Of a stretch of DNA of 64,000 nucleotides, positions 39,622 through 49,494 are shown piece after piece. The stretch is from contig ML991772.1 of NCBI GenBank assembly GCA_010094025.1, forward strand, positions 310,001-374,000, in the 5' to 3' direction. The notes beneath the pieces are model-generated. The model worked only from the letters and a program-made list of their open reading frames with translations. It did not search any database and was not told the DNA's origin. Both the position numbers and the translations under genes were made by a program. The stretch is from Viridothelium virens (Eukaryota > Ascomycota > Dothideomycetes > Trypetheliales > Trypetheliaceae). Each line of letters starts with the position of its first letter. Position 1 is the stretch's first letter.

Positions 39622-40254
39622 TCATCTTGCCATAGATGCATCCGCCGGAACTCCCGCTCCAACCCCAGACTCAGCCTCTGCTCGTAGCAGCTCCTGCACC
39701 CGCCATATTTCTCTGATCCGGCGTATCTCCGCTGTGAACGCCTCCAACCTCTCTCTGTGCTGCGCTGCGAGCACCTGCCGCGCGGATGGTGCGAGGAGCT
39801 CGTCGACAGTGACGACGCGGCGACGGCTTCGGCCGCTGAAATCTATCGGGCCGATGCTGTGGATGGGTATGGCCTCATATTGCGTCCAATTGCTGCGTCC
39901 AGGGGGTTGGGGGTTCTCCTGTGGAGTGCGAACGAAGTGCTCACTGCCGCCGTGTTGGGGGCCCCAGGGACGTGGCTCGCGGTCGGCGGTGCTGGCGAGC
40001 TTTTGGTCGTAAGCTGCACGCTTGATGGGGTCGCGGAGGGTCTCGTACGCTTCTTGGATGGCGTGGAAGTGTGCGCTGGTTTCTTCGTTCTGCGATTTGT
40101 CCGGATGGTATTGGAGGATAAGATGCTTGTATGCGGCGCGGATGTCAGTATCTGAGGCTCCTGGTACCAAGCCTAGGACTTCGTACAAGTTTTGGGTGTT
40201 GGATTGATTACTGACCGGAGGATTCCTCTCCATTTTGGGTAAGCTTTGGCCCAT
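39622..40254 (-). CDS. J-domain (DnaJ) co-chaperone
   Basis: Single exon, 210 residues. The J domain (about 22-88) reads NLYEVLGLVPGASDTDIRAA, then YKHLILQYHPDKSQNEE with the HPD motif that stimulates Hsp70 ATPase, and FHAIQEAYETLRDPIKRAAYD. The rest has no zinc-finger, no membrane helix and no substrate domain that I recognise; it is a basic, partly coiled region rich in Arg and Glu (RERLEAFTAEIRRIREIWRV). It is thus a class C (type III) J-protein of unknown client. Two in-frame ATGs lie at 40254 and 40233; the first is chosen. The coding strand shifts from C-rich to G-rich towards the stop. Confidence 0.85.
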   Translation of the reverse strand: MGQSLPKMERNPPVSNQSNTQNLYEVLGLVPGASDTDIRAAYKHLILQYHPDKSQNEETSAHFHAIQEAYETLRDPIKRAAYDQKLASTADREPRPWGPQHGGSEHFVRTPQENPQPPGRSNWTQYEAIPIHSIGPIDFSGRSRRRVVTVDELLAPSARQVLAAQHRERLEAFTAEIRRIREIWRVQELLRAEAESGVGAGVPADASMAR

Positions 40255-40847
40255 GATGTGTCGTTTTGCTACTTAAAAAATCCCACAGTCAAGATTCCGA
40301 GAGGAGATTAGACGTCCATCTCTTAAGTGCAGGAACCCAAATTTTATAAGTGATCCGGATGTGAAAAGATGGGACCTTCCGCAGTACAGTGACAGGAAAC
40401 TGTGAGGCCTCGAGGTGATGATCACTGATACTCACACTATTCTTCCTGGACGGAAAGGCTTAGCTCATGCGGCAATCACAAACGGCCGATAGAGCAAGCC
40501 CGGAAGTCTACGAATTCTGGCTGCGCATTCATGTTTTGGATCAAGAAGCGGCGATTAACAGTTCGCCGCACTACCGACTTCCGGCCATTACAGATCTAGT
40601 ATCAAGCCTATAGTCTCTCCTTGCCAGCTTACAGGATAGCATCGAGCCATTTCACAAGATATCAATGTCATAAAGTCGTGAAGAAAGATTATGGTGGCGT
40701 AAATACTTATATTCGTACCTAAAAAATTGCGGTTATCGTTCTCCTTATTACCTACGTCCTCCCATGGCCAGCATCGGGAAGACAGATGAACGCTCAAGAC
40801 CACGAAGATGAAAGAGGAATATTGAATAAAGACCAGCTCACTCCAGC
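40255..40847. other. Spacer between J-domain and RING genes
   Basis: Promoter of the J-domain gene and 3' region of the first RING gene. Nothing else is seen. Confidence 0.5.
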
Positions 40848-41497
40848 CTACGCCTCTGCTAGTGCGACCCCGCCGTCTGCCTCAGAGTCTGATTCATCCC
40901 CTGAATCCTCACTAAGAGAGTCAGCAACGAAGTCACTGTCATTAGGATCATCATCCTGAACATCGGACTTGTCCGGTCCACTCTCGTCCTCTTCGAAGTC
41001 GCTGTCGTCAGCAGAGTCGCTATCCTCCACCTCGTCTGAATCTTCTTGGTCTCGTCAGAATCGTACTCTACGAAATCGACGACCGCGACTAGTGCGCCGT
41101 CACTGTCGCTTGTATAGACTCTGGTCCGCAAAACATCACCCCGACGCCCAGCTTCCGATCGCCATCTAGCAAACTCGGCCTCGCTCATTGTCATTTCCGC
41201 AACTGGCTCCAATGAATCAAGCGAGAAGTCCCGACAAATAACTTCTCTACAGAAAGTACAGGTGCCAGGGAGATCTCCTCTGATGCATTCAAGAAGCCAT
41301 TCCTTGAGGCATAATCGACAAACGAGATGCTGTCCAGAGCATGGCAAGCGAATTGGCGCGTTGAGATGGTTGGCGTCCGTAATGACAAAGTTCTCACGAC
41401 AGATCGAGCAGTCGATGTCCTCGCTGGGTCCAAATGGAAGCACCCCAGTGGCTTCGTCAAGAAGGTCCTCCAAATTGGGAAGAAGGAAATCTGCCAT
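40848..41497 (-). CDS. RING-finger protein with acidic tail, structure uncertain
   Basis: Probable E3 ubiquitin ligase. From the ATG at 41497 the frame gives a RING of pattern C-x2-C-x18-C-x3-H-x2-C-x2-C-x13-C-x2-C (CSIC ... LPCSGQHLVCRLC ... CTFC). After VVDFVEYDSDETKK this frame runs on to 40859 with an implausible Thr/Met-rich end. The neighbouring frame, open from just after that point to TAG at 40848-40850, encodes a strongly acidic Asp/Ser/Glu tail (EDSDEVEDSDSADDSDFEED). The acidic version continues the composition of the first frame and looks like the true C-terminus. Either a small intron (a TTCTGAC branch-like site is present, but the space is very short) or a one-base shift joins them. 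I cannot decide which. Confidence 0.65.
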
Positions 41498-42112
41498 GAT
41501 GGATTCTGTGCAACTGCGCCAGGGTCTTTCAGAATTCTTTAATCAAGTCTGACCTTCGTTTCTGTTGCAATTGGCGCTGAGGCAGAACTTAGTGACTCTG
41601 AGATGGAGAAGAGGTATATAGAGCTAGATCGCTTGGGCTAAATGCGAGAGCTTTATAAGCAGACGCATGGTTTTTGGACTTGTGACTTTGGAATATGCAG
41701 AGTGGCCTGGGTATATATAAGAATGAAGATATATCAAAGAACTCATCGCAAAGTCACAAATCCTTATACAACGAATCTGTTGCTTTGTCATGTGAATCAT
41801 GCCCTTACGCATTGTCACTGGGTTAATGTGAAAGTCGCGAAGCATAACGCACGGTGTACAAAGCTTGGTGGCCTTTGGAGACGGATGATGTTCTAATCTC
41901 GACAGTTTTCATGGTCCTAGACAATGAGGTCAGGATTTTGCGCTTGGATTCAGTAGAAATTGCAGAGAAATTGATAAAAGCTATACCTAGAAATGCCACC
42001 CTATTGTCTACAGCCATAGAAGAGCCTTAGTAAGGCTTGGAGCTAAAGAGCTCTGAGTGAATACCTTCAACTTAACTAGCCTGGAGGCGCCTCTTAGTCA
42101 ACAATCAAGGTA
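41498..42112. other. Spacer between the first two RING genes
   Basis: Promoter of the first RING gene (TATA-like TATATA near 41614-41619 when read on the minus strand) and the 3' region of the second. No further gene. Confidence 0.5.
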
Positions 42113-43534
42113 TCAATTTATGGACTCAATGTCATCTTGTTCTTGCCGAGTCGCACTCTCATCCGCCGCTCCGGGAATCTGGCCTAGAATGATGCTTTTC
42201 CTGCACATTGGACATTCGCCGTTGGGCTTCTCCCGCCACAGTGGAGCCATGCATAGGAGGTGAAACATGTGACGGCACGGTAGAAGATAACAGATATCAC
42301 CAATCTTGTAATCTTCCAAGCAGATTAGGCAGTTTGGATACGCTTGATCAATAAAAGCTATTTCCAAGATCTTGAGATTAGCGATGGCGGTTGCGAGGCG
42401 AGGGTGTGGGCCGCGAGTTTGTTCGAAGAACCCATGGTCTTCTGGAACTTGCTCCCACTGTCCCTCATTGACCGTATTCGTAGCGGTACGGATAGTGCTG
42501 GGTTGCCGCTGATGACTGGTACTGCGCTGAAGACTTTCATTCGCATTTGAAGAATTGGGCACTATGTCGTTGTTATAGTCTTGCAACCACTGGTCGGCCT
42601 CGTGCCACTCATACACACTAACGGGCATGAGATTCGACAGCCGTCGAGAAAGCAAGATACTCCGAATCGCGTCGAGATCTTGGTCTGGGTAATGAGTTCT
42701 GGAAAAGATGAAATCCTCCAGACGAACATCTGTGCTGCCATCTTCTCGCATGATTGCTGCCCAGGTATGTTCACCATTGGGGAGAGCACAGCAGTTCCAT
42801 AAAGATTCCCCACGACCGCGTCGGCCTATAAAACCCAGCTGCCTATACAAGGCTCTCTGTGTATCACACCAATTGCTTTTGTGACAGATTATATCCTGCG
42901 TAAGTAATGGGGCTGGGTATCCATAAAGTCCGTGTGTGTCTGCATGGTGTGTCACTCGATCATACTCCTGCAAGTCTGTGTCATTTTCATAGGCGTGGCG
43001 AGATCCCTGACCTGTTCGGTGTGGAAGCTGCCAAGTCTTCTTATGCGTGTATTGAGCTTCCCAGGGTTCAAGCTTCTCATGCCATGAAGCTTCATCCGAG
43101 GGTCTGTACCGAAGGATCGGAGGTTGCCGCTCACCTGGATTAATCGATTGGCAACCCGGGATGCAGCAACGGGTATTCCATGTCGTAAGAGTGCCTTGTA
43201 TGGAGTTACTGATCTCTTGCAACACTTGCTTCGCACGCCCGGACAACTTTAGGACGCGGACTAGATCCTGTACACCAAGGTATTCGAACGGAACCGGAGT
43301 AAATTGACCGGAAGTCCTCAAATCCCTAATACTCGGACGCCTTCTACTGCCCACAGGCGAATTGCGGACCTGTGAGGTACGGTTGGAGTCATCAGAGTGC
43401 GCTCTAGGATGGTTGGCGTGCACAGGTGTCTGCGTGTTCTGTCGATGTGGCCGACCACGGCTCTGTCTGCCTCCATTGTTTGGGCGACAATGCTGACGTG
43501 CTCGGGTAGAGTTCGAATTGCCACGTCGCGGCAT
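42113..43534 (-). CDS. RING-H2 finger protein
   Basis: Single exon, 473 residues, probable E3 ubiquitin ligase. The N-terminal 90 residues are basic and rich in Arg, Asn, Gln and Ser (MPRRGNSNSTRARQHCRPNN). The middle has no recognised domain but contains several Cys/His/Trp residues (GCQSINPGE, NCCALPNGEHTWAAIM). The RING-H2 lies near the C-terminus: CLICLEDYKIGD ... LPCRHMFHLLC ... CPMC, with C-x2-C-x14-C-x-H-x2-H-x2-C-x12-C-x2-C spacing. No membrane segment. The next gene upstream has the same N-terminal style and the same RING spacing in its first half, suggesting duplication. Confidence 0.82.
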   Translation of the reverse strand: MPRRGNSNSTRARQHCRPNNGGRQSRGRPHRQNTQTPVHANHPRAHSDDSNRTSQVRNSPVGSRRRPSIRDLRTSGQFTPVPFEYLGVQDLVRVLKLSGRAKQVLQEISNSIQGTLTTWNTRCCIPGCQSINPGERQPPILRYRPSDEASWHEKLEPWEAQYTHKKTWQLPHRTGQGSRHAYENDTDLQEYDRVTHHADTHGLYGYPAPLLTQDIICHKSNWCDTQRALYRQLGFIGRRGRGESLWNCCALPNGEHTWAAIMREDGSTDVRLEDFIFSRTHYPDQDLDAIRSILLSRRLSNLMPVSVYEWHEADQWLQDYNNDIVPNSSNANESLQRSTSHQRQPSTIRTATNTVNEGQWEQVPEDHGFFEQTRGPHPRLATAIANLKILEIAFIDQAYPNCLICLEDYKIGDICYLLPCRHMFHLLCMAPLWREKPNGECPMCRKSIILGQIPGAADESATRQEQDDIESIN

Positions 43535-43883
43535 GTTGTGTTCCTTGATGCTTTGCTCCTGTGGCTGATACGATCAACTTAAAGATGACGGGCTTCTAGG
43601 TCTAGCTTAGACATGGACAAATGTGTCTGTGAACGTGCGAACTGAAGTATTCCTTACCGCCAGCACTTGTGACATATAAATATGTGACCATATGAGCTTT
43701 CATGCCGAAGCACTGCGTAGTCACTATCTGAGATCTAGCAAACTTTGTGAGATGTAGAGACAAATGACATGCATGTTGGCACTGGAGCAAAGAGAACAAA
43801 GAAATTGAGAGGAAATCAACAGAGAATACATTTGCTTCTACCTAGGGAGATGAATGAACTCAGACATGAGAACTCAGGTTTCT
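43535..43883. other. Spacer between the second and third RING genes
   Basis: 349 bases with the promoter of the second RING gene. Nothing specific is seen. Confidence 0.5.
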
Positions 43884-44729
43884 TTACTCTGAAGTTTTCC
43901 AAGGTTTGGCGTGGGGCCATCCTCCTTTACCCAGAAAAGGAGGGCTTACACCGCAAGCAGGACAGATACCAGGATTCCTTTGAGGCACACGATCCCATAT
44001 TTGCTCAAGACATTCCATGTGAAACCGGTGCTCACAAGGCAGATCGTAGAATTGATCCAAAGTCTTGATATATGCACCGCATCGATTACATAGAGCATTT
44101 GATGGTGGTGGCTTGAAAGGCTCGGCATACATAGTCGCCACCCGGGCTATTTTCAGCGCTTCAACGACGCGAGGATGGAGGCGACCATCCTGGGGTTGAG
44201 GTCCGCCAATGGATGGCGTAGAACGAGATTCGCGCGAAGGTCCAGAAGCGACACCCCTCTGCGCTTGATTCTCTAACATCCGAGCAACAACTTCCGCCGA
44301 AATGCCGCCAACTGAGTTCTGTCCTTGGGGTTGGACGATTGCCGAAGCGGATTGTGGTGGAAGTTTGGTCCGAAAACTCGATTGAGTGGGCTGAACCGGA
44401 AGCCTCGGATCCAGAGTTGCCAAGTTGTTCGAGCTGAGCGGCATGCTCACCATGTCTGGTGCTGATGATCTTGGCGAAGAAGCAGCGGAGTTTAGTCTTA
44501 GTTCAGATTCGCGGAAAAGTACCCTTTCAAGGCTCTCTTGCGATGGGTTGTAGTTTTGATGCTCGTCATGCCCCGAACCAAAGCCCGTGCCATATGGGTC
44601 TTGCGTAGAACAACTCCTGGGTCCCGAATATTGGTGGATAGGGTGACGTGGTTGAATTTGACGTTGGTGGCCTCCGCGGTTCCGACCGGAGCCTCGCTGT
44701 CTAGAGTTGTTGTTCTGATGGCGTGGCAT
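43884..44729 (-). CDS. RING-H2-type finger protein, paralogue of its neighbour
   Basis: Single exon, 281 residues. Basic Asn/Arg/Gln-rich N-terminus (MPRHQNNNSRQRGSGRNRGG), a Ser/Pro/Gln-rich middle and a C-terminal RING: CNRCGAYIKTLDQ ... LPCEHRFHMEC ... CPAC. Spacing is C-x2-C-x14-C-x-H-x2-H-x2-C-x15-C-x2-C, matching the neighbouring gene except in the last loop. It ends soon after the RING in a short Gly/Lys/Pro tail. The shared start (MPR, then Asn/Arg-rich), strand, orientation and lack of introns support a tandem duplication with later divergence of the middle. Ubiquitin-ligase activity is inferred from the domain only. Confidence 0.8.
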   Translation of the reverse strand: MPRHQNNNSRQRGSGRNRGGHQRQIQPRHPIHQYSGPRSCSTQDPYGTGFGSGHDEHQNYNPSQESLERVLFRESELRLNSAASSPRSSAPDMVSMPLSSNNLATLDPRLPVQPTQSSFRTKLPPQSASAIVQPQGQNSVGGISAEVVARMLENQAQRGVASGPSRESRSTPSIGGPQPQDGRLHPRVVEALKIARVATMYAEPFKPPPSNALCNRCGAYIKTLDQFYDLPCEHRFHMECLEQIWDRVPQRNPGICPACGVSPPFLGKGGWPHAKPWKTSE

Positions 44730-45423
44730 ACTTATTGCAAGTGATCGAACTCCAAAGCGAGGGTGAAATCTGATCTATGAGGTTATGAGGAAGCTAGTGC
44801 TGAGGTTCGCTGAAGATGAAAGGGTACAGACCATGCGCTGATCGTTGCAGCCGATATAAAATCACCCCGATATTTGTAGGAGAATTGCCATATGTGTGTA
44901 ACGGTGAATGCCAGACGTGCGTTCTGTGATTCACTGAGAGGCCAACCATCGAAAGTTCCCAGCTCAAAATGCACTAAGTGATGTTCATTGTTTGTCAGCT
45001 TTGATCATGATTGTCAAATTTAAATGCCGCGTGTGAGGAAGTCAGGCTACGCGCTTTCTTTGGGGATGTGTAGACGATGCAGATTACAGGCGTAGCTATG
45101 CATGGACATGATGCAGTTTGAGAAGATATTTATTCAGGGATCGGTCTCGGCTAAGTTAAGACATTGCGAGAAAGTAAGCTACTGCCAACGCAGAGAAGTT
45201 AGAATCCGAAGCGCCGAACGACCTCACTCGTAGACTATTGATTGTGGAAAATCGGCCATGAATAGAAAAAGCCTGGAGGAAGGCGCTCTGAGGATGTACA
45301 AACACTTGGCTGCATGTTTAAAACGCCTGCGGTATTGGTGATTGACGATCCCTTGCGCCGGGGTCAACAAATGGTATCTTCGCATTAGCTAAAGAATTGG
45401 AAAAACGCATCAGACATCGCCGC
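44730..45423. other. Spacer upstream of the third RING gene
   Basis: Promoter of the third RING gene and 3' region of the Roadblock-like gene. Nothing else was recognised. Confidence 0.5.
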
Positions 45424-46139
45424 TTATCCGAATGGGTTACTGGCATCGTCGGGCATGACAAAGTCAGCCTTGTTGAATTCTCCTGTGATGTACGCGGCGA
45501 GGGCGTCCGCTTTCTTTCTCTGAATGTGGAGAATACCCAATTTGATGTCCTTTTGCTTCTCGTTCATCTCTATTGCCGATGAACCGGTTGGAAGACTGCT
45601 AGGAGCAGCTCCTTTGAAGTCTTGCGTAGAAATTTCAGGCGCCGATGTTGAAGCGCGTTCCTGCAGGGGCTCGGTAGTCTCCTGGTGCAGTTCCTCGGGA
45701 GGGTAGCGGGGGTCTCCGGTGAACTCGGATGTCGCCTTGAATTCTCTTTGGCGCTTTGGTGGCACTCCCCCAACTAGAACCAGTAGTAACTTCTTTTGAA
45801 GTGACCGCACGATGATATTAGCGCTGTCAAACTCGATAGTCAATGTCTCCAGCTTGCGCGAATCACTCGACTCCCCTTCCATACTGATCGAGTGAGCTTT
45901 CTCCTTTGCTGCCTTCGTATAGTCGTTCCAGCACATCGAAATCAAGGCCGCCTGGTCCCGCAGCTCCCTGATATCTGTTGGTGTGGTATAAGACATAAGC
46001 GTCCCATTAGGCGTCATAACACTGTGGCTTTGTTAGCGCAGTCCGTTATTTACGGAATTCTGACTTACATAAGACGCGGATAGAGCTTCTGATCGACATT
46101 GAGATTTAAGAACTCGCTCAATTTGACTGTATTTAGCAT
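45424..46139 (-). CDS. Roadblock/LC7-like protein, LAMTOR2-related
   Basis: Exons on the minus strand 46139-46069 and 46027-45424, with a 41-nt intron (GTAAGT donor, CTAAC branch); 224 residues. The start MLNTVKLSEFLNLNVD, then SVMTPNGTLMSYTTP and LRDQAALISMCWNDY, and later LETLTIEFDSANIIVRSLQK before LLLVLVGG, follow the helix-strand-strand-helix-strand pattern of Roadblock domains, closest in style to the fungal counterparts of LAMTOR2. That protein is a scaffold of the Ragulator/EGO complex that anchors Rag GTPases at the vacuole for TORC1 signalling. The C-terminal half adds a Pro/Ser/Glu-rich insertion and a last helix (IQRKKADALAAYITGEF). Similarity is by pattern, so the assignment is moderate. 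Confidence 0.6.
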
Positions 46140-47244
46140 GGCGAAAGATGGCCCTTTATGACGATAATTAGTCCTGAGCTACACGATCAGATATCAAAGA
46201 GGCGTCAAGAACCCTCTGTAACTGTGAGATCGAAAGCCGGGAAGAACAGTGCGACCTCTTGGTGGCTGCTCGGTATGTTGCCCTCCATATTGGGAAGTGC
46301 GTATGGGAATGTTGAGAGAAGATCCAACAATGTGGTGGAAGAAGATGGTGGCGGAAAGAGGGTTCAGGGTAGAAAGCGAGTGTTCAAAATCTGCGTACAA
46401 TATGCCACAAAAGTGAGATCGATTGCAAGACATTTCACTTACAAACAAGGCCGAGATGTGACAGCGAGTTGACTCTTGATTACACGTAGGGAGTCCTTGG
46501 TCGGGGCCACGCGCTACCGAGACTGCGAACGAACGACATTATATGCAGAGGGTAGAGCTAGGGAAAACAACCGCAGCACGAAGTAAGAAGCGTGGGCAAA
46601 ATTGAGTCAATGTTCAACGTACCGTGGTACTTGAGGTTTAAATCACCGTCGGCTTCCCCTGAATGATTCGGGGGCGACGGCGAAACATTCTTCCCAGCCT
46701 TGAGCCATCTTTCAACACGCGCCCATCCCTCAGATACAATCAAAGCCATCTTCCGTAACAGTCCATGGTATTCTCATCAGACATAACCTGCTTTGGCATT
46801 GAGACCCGAAAACTTGGACTTGGAGAATGCACCGACAAGAGGATGACTACGCATTTGCCACTAGGTTTCATACGCTTATGTGCAAGCAAACAGTGAGGAC
46901 CTTACAACTTCCAAGTCAGGACGTTCATCTACCCATGCATGACTAGAGCACTTGAAAAACTGGATCATCGTATCGAGACGCTGAGTTGTTGAAATTCTAT
47001 CAAACGAAGGCGACTCTATGAAACAGTAATAGTCAAGGCAACCCTGCAACAAGACTAATCCTAGGGAGCGACCCAATGACTTGGCCAACGCGTGTTAAGA
47101 CCAGGAATGGCTTGCTGGGCAGTTGAGTGGTTGCAGGTTTCCCTTCCAGCCATGGGTTCGTGCTCAAACGCCCTATAATATAACCCATTAATCCGGAAAG
47201 CGCCTTCTGGAGACAAACGGACAAGCGGTGAAATGCCGATTTCG
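46140..47244. other. Spacer upstream of the Roadblock-like gene
   Basis: 1.1 kb with the Roadblock-gene promoter and the 3' region of the phosphoglycerate dehydrogenase gene. It contains one doubtful small spliced gene, listed separately. Confidence 0.45.
46514..46749 (-). CDS. Possible small spliced gene, very uncertain
   Basis: An ATG at 46749 opens 42 codons (MALIVSEGWARVERWLKAGK ...) that end at a good donor GTACGT (46622). A T-rich acceptor CCCTAG ends at 46558, with a TTGACTC branch-like site between, and joins in frame to 14 codons before TAG at 46514. The product would be 56 residues with no recognised family. Only the splice signals support it. Confidence 0.22.
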
Positions 47245-49023
47245 TCACAGCACGACAACGCTGGCTTCCAAAACCCCCTCTTCACTGATCAAATTCTTGA
47301 TCACCTCGTCTTCAACCTCTCGGTCAATCTTGAGTATCATCAATGCCTCGTTTTTACCATCCTTGCCTTCGTCTTGTCCAATCTCTTTGTCCACCGGCGC
47401 GACTGTCATGGAGCTGATATTCACTCCTGCTTTGCCGAGCCTTTGTCCCACAATTCCAATTTTTCCTGGACTGTCAAAATTCCTACATATTAGCAATGCC
47501 CCTTCTGGCACAAAGCTCGTGCTAAATCGACTTAACTTCGAGATGTACGGTGTATTGTTCGACACGAATCCCGCGATGACATGTTCGTCCTGACCGCCGG
47601 CACCAGCACCAGCCCCAGCAGTACCGCTCGCTCCTGTCCTCGCCCTGAGCACCACGGAACTCGAGTACCCTTCCGCATCACCACCCTGACGCCTCCGCTG
47701 CTCGTTCACCGCAATCCCTCGATCCCTAGCCACCAGCTCCGCATTCACCATATTCACATTCAAGCCCTCTGAATCCGTAATCGGCTTCAGCAGGCCCTTC
47801 ACCAGCGCCGCAAACAACGGCTTCGTGGTGTTCAGCCCCGCCAGCGCGCCCTCATACGCCAACTCAAAATCCGTGCTGAACGCCGGACCCGTCGAGCCCG
47901 CCGCCGTCGTCCCCGTGCTATGCGCCGTCCTGGCAAAATGCTGCATATACAGCGCGCCCATGCGCTCCACGAGCTCCACAAACGGCTTCAGCGTGCGGTA
48001 CTCCTCGGGGAGGATAATCGGCGCGTTGACAGCGCTGCGCGGCAGCTCGCCCGTCAGGATCGCGCGCACCTGCTCGCACACGTCGATCGACACGTTCTCT
48101 TGCGCCTCCACCGTCGACGCGCCCAGGTGCGGCGTCGCGACCACCTTCGGGTGCGCGATCAGGCGCGCGGCAGACGAGTCGGCGCCGCTGGGCGGTGGCT
48201 CGGAGGTGAAGACGTCGATGCCGGCCCCCGCGATGCTGCCGGCTTCGAGGGCGGCGAGCAGCGCCGTCTCGTCGATCATGCCGCCTCGCGCGACGTTGAG
48301 GATGCGTGCGCTGGGCTTCATGGTGGCGAGCTCGGCGGCGCCGATCATGCCTTTGGTGGAGGCGATGAGCGGGGTGTGGATGGTGAGGAAATCGGCTTCG
48401 GTGAGGATGGAAGCGAGGCCGGGGAGCAGCTTGACGGAGGCGGCGGCTGCGAGCTTCTGGTTCGCGTACGGGTCGTAGGCGATGCAGTTCATGCCGAGCC
48501 CTTTGGCTGCGCGTGCGACGGTGAGCCCGACTTTGCCGACGCCGATGATGGCGAGGGTTTTGCCTTTGACTTCGATGCCCGTCAGTCTGCTGCGCTCCCA
48601 CTTGCCGGCTTTGAGACTCGCGCAGGCGTCGCCGATGTTGCGGGCTACGGCCATCATGAGGGCTATGGTGTGCTCGGCTGCGGCATTGATGTTGCCAACG
48701 GGGCTGTTCACTACAATGACTCCGTTCTTTGTAGCTGCTTCTACGTCCACATTATCTATCCCTACTCCTGCCCGAGCCACCACCTTAAGTTTCTTAGCAG
48801 CATCAAGAAGCGAAGCTGTGACTTTGGTCTCGGAGCGGATGATGAGGCCATCATAGTCTGCTATTATCCCTTGCAATTCTTCAGCACTCAGGCCACGTTT
48901 TTCGTCTACCTCAAAAGAAGATTGGAGAAGGGCAAGGCCGTCGGGGGAAACCTTTTCAGGAATAAGAATCTTAGGGCGAGGAGAAGAAGTTCCGTTCGCT
49001 GCGCCGTTACTTGGTATAGGCAT
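47245..49023 (-). CDS. D-3-phosphoglycerate dehydrogenase, long form with ACT domain
   Basis: First enzyme of the phosphorylated serine pathway: oxidises 3-phosphoglycerate to 3-phosphohydroxypyruvate with NAD. Single exon, 592 residues. Substrate domain: KILIPEKVSPDGLALL, DGLIIRSETKV, VARAGVGIDNVDV, NSPVGNINAAAEHTIALMMA. NAD site GKTLAIIGVGKVGLTVAR (about residue 155), catalytic residues in NVARGGMIDE (Arg), the Glu of FTSEPPP and TPHLGAS (His). Then the allosteric-substrate-binding domain and a C-terminal ACT domain (IGIVGQRLGKAGVNISSMTV ... MILKIDREV). This is the type 1 long form, like yeast Ser3/Ser33 but longer, with a Gly/Ala insertion near GASGTAGAGAGAGG. The coding strand is C-rich at 48640-48190 and G-rich at 48180-47630. 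Confidence 0.93.
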   Translation of the reverse strand: MPIPSNGAANGTSSPRPKILIPEKVSPDGLALLQSSFEVDEKRGLSAEELQGIIADYDGLIIRSETKVTASLLDAAKKLKVVARAGVGIDNVDVEAATKNGVIVVNSPVGNINAAAEHTIALMMAVARNIGDACASLKAGKWERSRLTGIEVKGKTLAIIGVGKVGLTVARAAKGLGMNCIAYDPYANQKLAAAASVKLLPGLASILTEADFLTIHTPLIASTKGMIGAAELATMKPSARILNVARGGMIDETALLAALEAGSIAGAGIDVFTSEPPPSGADSSAARLIAHPKVVATPHLGASTVEAQENVSIDVCEQVRAILTGELPRSAVNAPIILPEEYRTLKPFVELVERMGALYMQHFARTAHSTGTTAAGSTGPAFSTDFELAYEGALAGLNTTKPLFAALVKGLLKPITDSEGLNVNMVNAELVARDRGIAVNEQRRRQGGDAEGYSSSVVLRARTGASGTAGAGAGAGGQDEHVIAGFVSNNTPYISKLSRFSTSFVPEGALLICRNFDSPGKIGIVGQRLGKAGVNISSMTVAPVDKEIGQDEGKDGKNEALMILKIDREVEDEVIKNLISEEGVLEASVVVL

Positions 49024-49494
49024 CGTAGAGAAGGGTTAGCGGTACAGGAGTGATGAAAAGAGCGCGGAACAATGTTCTGCGGTCAAATAAGGATCCCGAA
49101 ATGAGGGAATAGCCCAGACAGAGAAACAACCACGACGATGAGGTTGGGTACCTAAAGAAGTATCTAGGTAGGTAGTAGGTACAGTATCTTTAAATCTTTG
49201 TGGCACCATGGATTGCTCACATGCAGTAATCCTCTGCAAGCCCCGCCTGTGTGGGGGCCCCGCAATCCGTATTCTGTCACCCCACACTTCGCTCGAGCGC
49301 CATGGTGCGTTTCTAGCTTCTGCGACCGGTTATTTTGTCACCAACTTACGTCAGGGAGCATTCTTGAGGCAGAAAACGCAGGTGTGTTCGTTTCTCTTTG
49401 GTCAGAACATTTTATCCTGAATTCCTGCCAGTGCCAAAATGGGCATCCTGATATATGTACATGTAAAGTCTAGTCAAAGGTCCTTGAAGCTTAC
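49024..49494. other. Spacer upstream of the phosphoglycerate dehydrogenase gene
   Basis: Promoter of the dehydrogenase and 3' region of glyoxalase I. It contains a short GGTA-rich run near 49165-49182. Confidence 0.5.

Noticed and set aside
47918-49053. Large open frames opposite or out of frame with phosphoglycerate dehydrogenase
   Set aside because: Shadows caused by strong third-position GC bias; their Arg/His/Gly-rich content matches no protein family.
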